From NCBI GenBank assembly GCA_016801845.1, contig CM028920.1, positions 2,294,001-2,358,000 of the forward strand: a stretch of DNA of 64,000 bases. Direction: 5' to 3'. This document shows, one piece after another, positions 36,801-49,460 of the stretch. The stretch is from Polydactylus sextarius (lineage: Eukaryota > Chordata > Actinopteri > Polynemidae). The notes under the pieces were generated by a model. It worked only from the letters and a program-made list of their open reading frames with translations. It had not been told where the DNA came from and ran no database searches. A program made the translations under genes and the position numbers. Each line of letters starts with the position of its first letter. Position 1 is the first letter of the stretch.

Positions 36801-39800
36801 CGTGGTGCACCATAACCATCCAACTATCCAGGTGCCCTGTCATGTTGGATTATATTTCTTAATATTAAAACTGATCATTATATTTATCTTTCTGTCATTT
36901 AGTGATAGGATTCCTTCACTGCACTCAGGAATTTAAACAAGAAACCTAAGGGATTGTCCCATGCAAATTAAAAGCAAAATACAAGAACACACAGACTTTA
37001 TTCTCATCTAGTTTTTAATCTTAAACACACTATGTGTCTGTGGCTGACCCTAAACCACACTGACTAAATTCTTTGTAAGTGGTTATGGAAAGTGCATGTA
37101 AATAAGCATCAAAGGAATCCCACGCACCTGTATTTTAATTGATTTCTATGAAACTTCTGCAATAGAAAAGATAGAAAAGGTCCAGTCCAAACACCAGGCA
37201 CTTCCCCCAAAGCTGAAGCCAGGTCAACCACACGGAGGAAATCAGTACAGTGTTGTATGACTATATTTGATGTGGCAATATGATAGCAATACCTGGACAC
37301 CATCCCTGACCCCATCCTCAGCCTCACATTTTCAGCGGAGGTCACTGTTCAACTGTTGTCTCTTTCTGTCCCCTGGAAAATGCCAAACAGTAACTCTGGC
37401 TGAGCATCAGAGATGGCATCAGACTTAGAGCCAGATCAGATCAGATTTTTGTTTATTTGTCATGACCCTGCAGCTTTTCAGTGTCAGTGAGAGACAAACC
37501 CAAACAGTGAGGGAGTCGGAGATGGTAGCAAATTCCGCAATAAAAGTCATAATTTAGCAAAAGTAATGTAAATGTATTTTTATTTATGTATGGGACAGTT
37601 GTATAGGAATTTCCACTGACAAAACTTGTATCATTGTGTATTATTAATGTTCTGCCTCTCAACTGTCAACACATACACACATTTATCTATAAATGTGAGG
37701 CCACGTTGTATTAAATCGACAGACTGTTAACTTCTGATAGTAGGCAGTTTAACCCTTAACCCAATTTAACCCTTAATAGGCATCTCATATTTGCTACATT
37801 AAGTTTCTCAATTAGAGATGGTGAAATACTTTTTTTTTGTTTTTATTTTTAATGGTCAAACAAGACTGTGACGCGCTGCCATAGAATCTGTAATTAATGA
37901 GAAACACTGAGGTTTATTAAGCACTTTAGATTTAAAAAAAAAAAAAAAAAAACAAATCTGGCTAATATTTGAGGTGTCCAGATGTAAACGGATATTAAAA
38001 AAGAGGTAAAATACAAAATTAATTAATATTAAACAGATTTTTTGACATGCCCTTGTAACGTTGCCAGAGTTGAAAAACACTGTTGAACCTGTTGCAATGT
38101 TGCAATATGCACAGCTTCATAGACGTTGATGAACAACAATGTGGTGTTTTTGTGATAAAGGCTGATGGGTATGTAACTGTTAAAAACAAACGACGGGGAT
38201 CTTTTGACCTGTTTACACATGAAACCAAACTGTCAAAACTTCATAAAAGTGTTAAACTTCATGGTGGTTGATTAAGTCCTGACACCTGTCAGGACTTCAT
38301 ACCCCATTTCAATCAGACCATATCAGCCAGTAAGGTTTTCCATATCAAGGCAGGAATATTTTGAATAAACCAGTAGCAGCCACCTGTTAACCAGTGATAA
38401 CCAAATGACACATAATCCCGTCGTAATTCACAGGAGAAACATAAAATTGTGGGAAAATTTTTCTTTTCGTTTAATCCCGCTCAAGAATTGATTGACATGT
38501 GGACTAGAGGAGCTGGAGGTTAAACCAACATCCTGCTTGGTTAAAACTTTTCCTATCAGCAAACTGCTAAAATGTCACTTTGATTGGGTTCGTAAAAGCT
38601 CAAAAAAAAAACAAGATTTGATCATGTTGTGTTGAAATGAGCGCATGTCATCCTGATCTTTATATTGACAGGAGTCGTCAGACTCAGAGGCAGTTGTTAT
38701 GTGTATTGTGTTGAAGCTCTTTGCCCCTTTCAACATTCAAGATTCATGTTTCCCTGTACAGTGTTCAGTACTTTGGATTAGTAACGAGTTCCTGTTTTGT
38801 CTTGGTTTGATTACTGTCAGAGAGATTCAGAATCACAACTTAACCTGATCCATTTACAACTTAATCCCTGTTACAACAACGTGTTAGTGTGACATTTCAT
38901 TACTTGGGCTTCACTAGATGGAGCTGTTACACCAGGCGGGTGATGGTGGTTGTATCAGTCACGGCCACAGCGTTTTAGTTTGTCAATTGGGAATCATCAT
39001 TCATCATTTATCAACACTTTTCATATGAGACTTTTCATATGAATGACTTATTATTTTTGCATCCTTGCACTTTACAGTTTGAGTTTCTGATTGTATTTAC
39101 ATATACCATTGCTTATATTTGTTTAAGAACAAAAAAAAAAAAAAAGAAATGGTGTTGAAATGAAAGTGGTTGGTTATTAGTTTTTAGTTTTTTCATCTTG
39201 TACATTTTTAAAAGGCCAAAACAGCCTCTAGTCTTCAAATTGTCAACATGCACACAAACATAAGACCATGTATAGACCAACAACCAGGATCACTCAGCAA
39301 GAACCAGTGCAAACAGTTACTGTCATACACTTTATTTCCTTTTCATCCCCTCTGTTGTTCTGTTGTGTTTCAGGTCTATTTACGATGACCAGCCCAACGC
39401 CCACAAGCGCTTCATGGAAAAGTTGGATGCCAGGATAAGGAACCATGACCGTGAGATTGAGAAGATGTGCAATTTCCACCACCAAGGCTTTGTGGATGCC
39501 ATCACAGAACTCCTCAAAGTCCGCACCGATGCCGAGAAACTGATGGTAAAAGAGGCAGTAACAATAGTAACAGGACAGTGGCTGCTGTTAAACCTTTACC
39601 TAACTGACTAAACTAATACCTGACTGATAACTGTGTTGTCCATAGGGTCTAGAAGAAGAAGAACTTATTATTGAAATTATTCAGAAATAATCAACTGAAT
39701 CACTGATGTCACTCATACTGAAGTGTTTGCTATTAAGTGTTAACTTGGTAATTGTCTTCTGGAGTAATGCACTGAAGATACGATTACTGCTGCAGTATTT

Positions 39801-42800
39801 AATCTATATATAGCAGGAACCATGGTGGGTGGAGGCTTTTCAACATAATGTGGTGTGAAGATAATGTGCCTCATATCTTTTACTGTAACTGTATAACATT
39901 TCCACCAGTCCTTGCTCTTCATGCTTTTATTTACCTTTACCAGTACCAGTTTATGATTGAAAATAAAAACAAATGTGTTCTTATTCAAATCTATAATCAG
40001 CTCTGCAGTGGCAGCTAATGACTTGGTAGGAATCCAGAGCACCAGCAGGTTGTTTAGATAAAAGCTCTGGTTAAATTCCTCTTAAGGTCCCACTCTTGTT
40101 CTGGGGCTGTAATCTGGCTGAATAAAAAAAGAAGCACTGATTATGTAGTTCCTGTATATGTCCCTTTTTGTTTGGAAGGTTCACTGTTGAAAGGGTTGTA
40201 ATCAAAAAGCCGACTGGTCAATTGGGTCATGGCTCTCAGCCGTGTGACAAGAGCTGAGTTCAAAAATCCACGTTCAGAATCGAGAAGTTTGTCACTGAAT
40301 CTGTGAGAAAGAGCCTGTCACAAGCCATTATAGCTCATGAAAGGCCCAGTGCAGCAACGACGGGTTCAGGTCCCCGCTGCCTGGTTAATCTGAATTTTCC
40401 TGTCTTTGTCCTTGCCCCTTCATGGACAATGAGCTGATTACAAGGCTGAGCAGCTGCAGCGAGGGAGGTAGAGGGGAAAAGAGAGGGCATGGAGAAGGAG
40501 GGGGGGGGTCAGTCAGAGAGAGAAAGGACAGTCGCACACTATACGGTCTGCATGAAAACACGCAAGTGTTCGCTGAGAAAGTCAGAGAAAAAGCTGGGTC
40601 TTTCATGACCTTAAAGGGAAAACTTCAATTCATAGATATCAACACAAATCAGGTCTCAGTTGACAAGGCCTGGACTAAAAGTAAAAACATTGATATTGTA
40701 TATTTTTGAGATAATTTTGACACAGCTGCTGCCCTATGTGATTGGCCTGGCTTAATTTGGTATTTTTGTTTGTTTGTCTCAACATTGCTCATTGTGTCTA
40801 CATGTGTATTTGTTTACTTTTAATATCGCCAACAGTAAAGTGATGTCAGTATCGTGACAGAATAAACAGTAGGCCTGTCACTTCATTATAACATCCACGA
40901 CTTTGGACCTTTGTCAAAAAAGCCAAATTATATTGACCATGATTCCATTTGTAAAAGCAGTTGAAGAGGAAAACACCCAAGACAGTGAAGACATTTTATT
41001 GTTTACTTTAAGTGATTACTTTAGTGTAACTCAAGGACATGATGTGCTAAACAGTCTTACATGGACACAGAGTTCAGTCTGTTTGTTTGCTCAGTAGACA
41101 TCGGTTTGATCTGTGGCTTTAGGGGGAGGTGGATGTGTGTATTATCTGCATAGCAGTGAAAAGAGATATCACAAATATGGGTAACTCCCACTGAGAGCAT
41201 GTAAATCCAAAATTAAAGCAGACTTAAACTGGACCATGTGCTCCGGTGTTGAACCCTGATTTGAATGTCTCAAAAAATAAAAAAGAATAAATGAAGTAAA
41301 TATGAATATATGAAACGTTAAAATAATGAATGTGACAACTGCCGTGCAGTAAAACTGACATTTATTTTTTTATCTCCAAAGGGTCAAGTAACAGACACTA
41401 ATCGAAGACTACAAGAGGCAGGGAGGGAGGTAAGTCCACGTATGTCTGTACGCATGAATGTACACAAGACAAAAGCAGTGCTTTTCAGTGCACTGTCAGG
41501 ACACATTCAGGCTCATTAGCTGTACAGACAGGTCTGTGTTAGACATGACCGTTCTTTAACCTTCTGTCGTTAACGGCGGTGGCCTCTCTCTCATTGTCTT
41601 TTCCTTCTGTGTGCTCCTTCCCTCAGGTGACGACTCAGACCCACGAGGTGATCTGCTGTCGGATCCAGCAGAGGAACATGGCCACAACTGTGGAGAAGCT
41701 CCAGCTCTGTATACCAGGTACCACCGCTGCCTGTGTGTCGCTGTGATTGATACATAGGGTGCCACTGATCCGTATGGTCTTGATCTTTGGATATGATCAG
41801 TTCATGAGGGACAATGTAGTACTGTTCTTCCAAACTAGGCAGTAGTAGTAGTTCTATGATTGCTTTGATAAGAGCTCTTGTAATTGTTGAAATATTAACG
41901 GTGTGTTAGTACTTCCTTGCTTCTTAGCCATAACTCCTTGAATGTATACCATCGTTTAAAGAAAAAGGAAATACTGACCTCTAACAATCAACCGATAGAT
42001 GATGTCTGTGGAGGAAGATTATAGATGTTTTATTTTTGGTGATAATCATGTTTTGGGAGCAAATTCACAATTATTTGTGTCTGCATGACAGTAGGAGTCT
42101 AAACAGGAAGCTAAAATAAAAAAAGGTCTTGATGTGTTTTGGTTAATTTTAAAACGGTCTCTTCTTCTTCTGCAGTGTTAGAAATGTACAGCAAACTAAA
42201 GGAGCAGCTGGATTCCAAAAGGTATCGTCTCATTTCTCACAGAGCATTTGACTGCCAAAAGTATATAACTTCAGTTTCAAAAACAATTCATGAGAAAATA
42301 CAGTGTCTATCTGTAAAAGGAGGGGAGGGGAGTTTATGTTTGATAGGAAAATACTGACCGTTTCTTGTTCATTAGTGTGTATTAAAGGAAGGGGCTGTTC
42401 ACTGGCAGCAGTGACCGTCAGTGTGCCTTTGTTCAGAACAAGGGCCCTCACTTCAACTCTCTCAATTAGGACATGCTGCAGCATCTTGTGGGTTCTGTTT
42501 ATGTGGAGGGCACCTTAAGCAATAATGACACGGCTCACACACTGTTACTGTTTGTATCTGAACTGTGTGTGCACATGCCAGGTCCCATTCTGCTTGTGTG
42601 TCCTCTGCCCTGGTGCCCTGCACCCTCACAAACCTTTTCACTGTGCAGTTTGTGAGTCTGTCTTCTGTTCATGTTTATACAACACATTTTACACTCGCTG
42701 GCCGACCAATTAGATCCCTCTGCAGCCTGCCTATCAGCCTAATGTTGGGAGCTGAGCGCACTGACCCCAGGCTGAACTCTCACACAGACAACAATATCTT

Positions 42801-45800
42801 CATAACACAGGTTTCAGAATAGGCGCTGAGAACAAAATATCACACGGCTGAGCATCTATTGTATTACACATACGTCATGGGAATGCCCACACCCCTCACC
42901 CCCAAGATATTTTTATATCATCTACGATTTGCCAAGCCAGCAGGACGCTATCCAACACTTCTCATGATCTGAACTCTGAGTATGTGCCAACTACGTCTTG
43001 TTGCAAAGATAAATTTGTCTCTTGTTGGTAAAATGTGTTTACGGGTAACTCCTGGAGGACGGGCAGGTGACAGAGATCAGACCAGCACAGTGAATGAATT
43101 TGTTATTAATTTGCTTCTTTTGTTCATTTCAGGCTGTTTGCTATTATTTTAGGTGGTTTATTATGATGTTTTTTTATTATGACGTCCTGTGTGAACAGTC
43201 AAAGTAAAGAAGATTTTTGATGATTTTTGAGACACTGACACTCGATCTTCCCTCAGAACATTCAAGTTAATTTATTCAGTTGTTTTACACTTTTTACATT
43301 TGTTTTTTTTTTTTTTACTTTAATTCTTCAAGAAAACTTAATTTATTTTATAATAAAACTTAATTTATTTTTGCTTTGGACTCAAACTAAGAAACGCAGT
43401 GATTCTGCAACTTAAGAAGCCACATTTTACCTTCAGACAAGCTTTGTAAATGTAACAAAATATTGTAAATGTGTGCAGTATTTTTACACAAAGAGAGGAC
43501 TGTGGATTTTGTTATCAACTAGTCAATCAAATGAGCACAAAGTGCTTTAAATTCCTTAGGGTCTGCGAGGGTTTATAAGGTAAAAGCAAATGCTGAGAGA
43601 TAAGAAGGTACAAGACCATTAAGACATTTAAAAACCATTAAAATGACCTTACGGGAAACTGGTCTTTAACTGCTGATTGAAGACTGACTTGTTTATTTAT
43701 CCTCCTATTATTTCATCAAATGATTGTAGCTTTGCCTCCTAATTGAAGCTTCACCATTTGTCTCTGCAGATACTACGCTGCACTGAAAACCATGGAGCAG
43801 CTGGAGAAGGTCTACATCCCCAGGTAGGACAACACCTTCAGAGGCTGAAGACATAGTTCAATAACAAACTGTTCTTGTAGATGTTACTTACTGCTGCTAC
43901 TGTTATTATTATTATTCCCTGTGGACTCAGATTCAGATTCAGAGCAGTTTAAATAATTTCCATGGTGACACAGAGTTGTGTCAAAAGAGAGTCCACCTTT
44001 ATTAAGTATTGTTGCAGAAATAAAAGGCCACAGACTGTAAAGCCAGGCTAGAAACTACATTTATTTTTGATCCAGTCAAACAGTTTGTCCTAATCTACCC
44101 AAACTGTCCAGTTTCTGTAACTGACGGCAAACTGCCTTTCTCTTTTTATCACTGGCCAATGTTTTAAGTTGCTTTAAATGAAACATTTGGCCTCTTGGGG
44201 GCAGCAGAATATGCTGTAAACACAATAAAAAACGGAATATGTTGGCAATAATCTAGCACACTCGGAGCAACATTATGATGATCTTGTTTACCAGCCTGTC
44301 TCTGACTGCTGTTTGCTGCTGTGCTGCCTAATATTAGACCAAGCTCAGATACTGGATCAAAACATAAAATATACAGGGTCATTAGACAAAACAATGAGAC
44401 ATTTTTTGGTTTATGTTGTCATAATCCCAGAACCAGATTTAACAGGAACCTCATTTCATTAAAGAATCAGTGATGCACCTTGACTCTTGGGTTTTAGTAG
44501 TGTTTCACTGATCAAAATCAGATCATGCCCATTGAGTTTAGTAGTATTTTTGTTGATTGTTGACTGAGTTTGGTTCTGTTTGGTTCTGCTGTATTGTGCT
44601 GCAGGGTCAGTCAGTACAGGTTCTGTCAGATCATGGCTGAAAACCTGCCCAGACTCAGAGAGGAGATCAAGGAGATCTCTATGTCAGACCTCAAGGACTT
44701 TTTGGAAAGCATCAGGAAACACTCTGACAAGGTTGGAGAGATGGCCATGAGACAGGTATTAAAATCTGAGTGTTTAACTATTCCCTTAGTAACTCTGACC
44801 AGGTATTGATTGCCTCACTGGTCTTTGTGTGCGTTTGTGTGTGTGTTGTATGTCTAAAGGCACAGCAGCATAGGACCTTTAACAGTGCCGTAGCAAAGCA
44901 GGCCAGTATGGGCCACTACACCAAACCTGTGTATTCCCTCAACGGACGAACACACACACACAACGGCCTGATGATGGACGACGACACAGGAGACGAGGAG
45001 GAAGCAGATGAGGAGGTGAACAAACATTGTTCGGCAGAATGTGATCTCGCTTAAAATAGTCTGAAATAATCTTTGTTACACTGAAAGAGAATTTGGTTCT
45101 TGATCCCAAAATATTCTGCATTTTCTGCATAGAAAATATATGTTGTTAAGTCAGGACAGTTAGATATTATCGTGCATTGAGAACATTTTCTCTCAGGTGA
45201 CGTTCCATCCAGCTCTCACTGTCAATACTTAGTGGCTAATTTGACACAAGGGGGAGCAATAACAAGTTCCACAGCAACCACACTGACAACGCTGCCTCCA
45301 GATAAGTCTGCAGATGTTTCTGTAGACATTGTTTACTAGTCAGTGTTGTGAGTGCAGACATCCGCTGAGTATCTCAAAATGCCAAAGCTGGAGTCAGTCA
45401 GTGAGTCGGCCTATAGTTTGCGTGATGTAGGAGCGACACTGTGGCATGGATATGGAAAACATGGCTGAAATATTTGCCAGTAACCACATTTAATCATATG
45501 TCCTTGACAGATTCTTACAGCTCAGGACCTGGTGGACTTCTCACCTGTCTACAGATGTTTACACATTTACACTGTGCTGGTAGGTGTTACACACCTTGAC
45601 AAATATTATAAATAAATAAATATTGACAAATGGAATCGTAACGCTTCTGCTGATGGCTGATACAGCAGAGTTCCAGTGATTCAGTGTTTGTGTATGTATG
45701 TTTGATATGATGACATCATATGTTTTGATTCATAAACCCGTTACAACTCAAATGGGTTGTAATCTAAATCCAACACTGCATTCCAGTAACAATGTGTTGT

Positions 45801-48800
45801 ATCTGAGGCCTTCACCCTATAATGATGCTGGAGCTCAAAGTGTATTAGTTGGTCCTATTTGATAAACCAGTGGAGGGCGCTACAGGCCACTGTCATCATT
45901 TGGAAAGGTTTTATTTTTGAAATAGAGGTAGAACAGTGTGTTTTTGTTATTATTATTGTTTATAATAACCTGTTTTATTATATTTTCAAATACAGATGAT
46001 GTTTCATCTTCAGTTTCTCTGCTGTAGTTTCGACGCATCTCAAAAACCTATAGACTGGTGATAGAAGCATCTGCTCTTTATCTGTAACTATTGGAACTAT
46101 TAACCAAACTCCTACTGTCTCTTAAGGGCGATCGAGAAACATTTGAGAACTACTACAGGAAACAAAGGAAAAAACAAGCCAGGCTGGTGCTGCAGCCGCA
46201 GTCAAACATGGTGAGAAACTGATCATCAACCACATGGTGCACATTCATGAATCTCATTAGATTTGTAGTCTAATACTACTACTGCTACCACAATTACCAC
46301 TATTACTACTATTTATACTAATGATAATAAATGATGACGTGTGTCTGTGTGTTTCCAGCATGAGACAGTAGAAGGCTACAGAAGATACTTCAATCAGATT
46401 GTAGGGTAAGATGTTTCAAAATTGTACTTTCAACATTACAACATGTTTGTATTGTTATCCTTTGTTTTCATGGGGAAATACTGTAAATAATAGTACAGGG
46501 ATATGTGTGTGTGTGTGTGTGTGTGTCTCATCAGGTTCTTTGTTGTGGAGGACCACATCCTCCATGCCACACGGGGGCTGGTGACCAGAGCGTTCACTGA
46601 TGAACTGTGGAACATGGCCCTGTCCAAGATCATCGCTGTGCTTCGCACACACTCTGTAGGCTTGCACACACACACACATGCATACACGCACACACACGCA
46701 CACACACGCACCCACACGTGCACGCACACACAGCCGGCAGGGAGCTGACTTTGAATGAGAAGGAGACTGTTGAGAGTTAATAGAGATAATAGAGCCTGCT
46801 GTGGATCTATTTATCCTGGAAGAACCTTCATTCACTGACAGATACACACACACATAAACCACACTGTGGAGGTCAGGGCACCCACACACACTCTAATGAT
46901 GTCACACTCAAGAGAAGAGGTCAAAACACACATACGCATGCAGCCAAAAAGGAGGTCATTGGGGCCTTAATGAGAGACAGATTGCAACAATAACAGCAGA
47001 TTAAGAAGGCATATTCCTGACCACTGGGTTCCAGTCAGTTGTAAATGACCCGGAGGATTATGCTAACAGGCCAGAGAATGGGCCGCACAGCGTGGGATGA
47101 GAAGACTAACAAAGGCCCTGTGCCCCCCCCCTGGCCTGCAGCCCCTCTGCTGGGCCACAGTGCAGGCAACTCAACTCTGCCAGGTCCCTGCACTCAGCCA
47201 CCACAGGGTCAGCCCACAGACACTCTATCACACTGACTTGTCCATGGGCCAGCCCACAAATAATATAGAAAAATAAAACTGTCACTACACAGTCGTTACT
47301 GTTCACCATCACTAGTAATAAGACTGACACATCCTGTCATATCCACATATAGACATATAGTATGGATCAGAGTGAGGAAGCTGTAGGCGCCATGTAAACC
47401 TGGCATTAACCATCGCAAGTGGCTACAGGTGTGATGATACAATCAGACCATGTTCCGGTCGACCACACCGAAGGACTATGTACACAGCTGACGTCCTCTA
47501 CCACAGTCGAACGTGTCCGAGATCCCTGACTACTAAAGTGATGGGATGCTGCTGTGACGTGCTGCTCTTCACTCGAGTCTCCAGCTGATTGTTGGTTTCT
47601 GTATGTGTGTGTCTGAGTAAACAGAGAGGCAGGCGACTGCTGTTTTACATCAAATCTCAGGTTGTGTTCATTTACTCTGTTGATTTACACACTCCTGCGT
47701 TGGCAGGATCCTTGTGTCAGTGTGAGGGACTCAGCTATTCTGCTTTTAGGGTCATAAATCACTCTGCTGCAGAAACATAGAGGGACTTTGTTGGTGTTAA
47801 GTGACCCTTGGTTAAGCCCCTCCCCCATTAGTTACTGTTGTCATGCTTGTCAGGCCTCCTCCTCCGGTGTCTTTTACAGGGATGGCACAACTGGCACATT
47901 TTGTTCTTGAAATCATTGTAATTTTAGTGATTTTCATCACATCATAGCTGTGTCTGAAGTTGGTCACTGTTCTCTACATAACAACTAATGATGTCTCTTT
48001 ATTTTTCTATCTAATGTTTGAAGTTGCTAAAGCAACAGTTTACCACTGACCTGAACACAACCAATAGGAAATATTTCACTTTACTTCACAGTGAGCAGTG
48101 ATTTTAAATAAACATCACTTTGTTTCATCACTCACAGCTGTACTGTTGACATCACATGTAATTCAGTGCAGTCTTGTTTTATTAAGTAATGAATTCACAC
48201 ACAACCTCCAGCTCTGAGTGGTAGAGGACATTTTTTTAAAATCCTTTGTGGATGAAATAATGTTTTCTTCATAAATGATGACCATGTTAATGTTGCTGTT
48301 TTCTTAGATTGTTTGTTGTTTTTATTTCCAGTCTTACTGTGATGACCCAGACCTGGTCCTGGAGCTGAAGAACCTCATTGTGATCTTCGCTGACACACTG
48401 CAGGTCTAGAGCTGGACTTCATTTGTATGATTTGTGACCCTCATGTGTGTTGAACAGCTGATGTTAACATCTTGTTTTCTGTGGTGTTTGTGTATGTATG
48501 TATAGGATTATGGTTTCCCAGTGAACCGGCTGTTTGACCTGCTGTTTGAGGTCAGAGACCAGTACAATGAGACGTTGCTGAAGAAGTGGGCTCTGGTTTT
48601 CAGGTGCATTTACTAATGTGTGACTGTCACTGAGTGTTGTATCTGTTATCATTTCATATGTGATATATTTACATGACGCTTTCGAACCCTTTTTTCATAC
48701 TTAAGCTTAACATCATATTATTAATACCAGATCTTGAAGTCTCCATTTCCCCCCTTTATTTAAAAGATTGTAAATAAATTATTTAATGTGTAGTTTTTAT

Positions 48801-49412
48801 TGTTGTGTCAGTGTTCACAAGAGGGCACGTTGTTTGTGGTGTTTGCAAGAAAACTGCTACAAGAACTAGGCTTTGGCTAGGCACCAAAGATGCAGGTGAA
48901 CACAGACCAACATGTTGTATTCTTTCCCACAGGGAGATCTTTGAGTTGGATAACTACAGTCCAATCCCAGTGGAGACAGAGGAAGAGTTCAAACAGGTTG
49001 TCAGCCGATTTCCCTTCCATGACGCTGAGATAGAGAAGGTAACGAATTCAAGTACCACAGACTCACAAACCTACACAACACAAGTTTGCACACACATACA
49101 TAAAAGAGGGAGAGAGAGAATCCTTTAGTGTCTCTTTTACTTAACAAAGTATCTTTCTATCGCTTAACTTCCACATTTATATTCTATAACTGTGAAACAG
49201 CTTTTTAAAGTCCTACAATCCTTTCCGTATTGGAAATCTGATGTTACATTTTAACAGAACAGAACAAAACAGAACAACATTTAAACAGTCAGAGTGTTTT
49301 ATTGTCATTGAACAAGTTTATGAGAATATGAAATATGAAATATACTTTTTAACAAAGTAGTAAGACAAGCTGCATGTATGGTATTTAATACTGTTATTTC
49401 CTGGTTTGTAAC

Positions 49413-49460
<48 letters not shown>

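Noticed and set aside
46664..46738. Extension of exoc6 exon 12 through the CA repeat
   Set aside because: The donor GTAGGC at 46656 and the exact human boundary (HS|SYC) show that this is intron; the frame stays open only because of the CA repeat.
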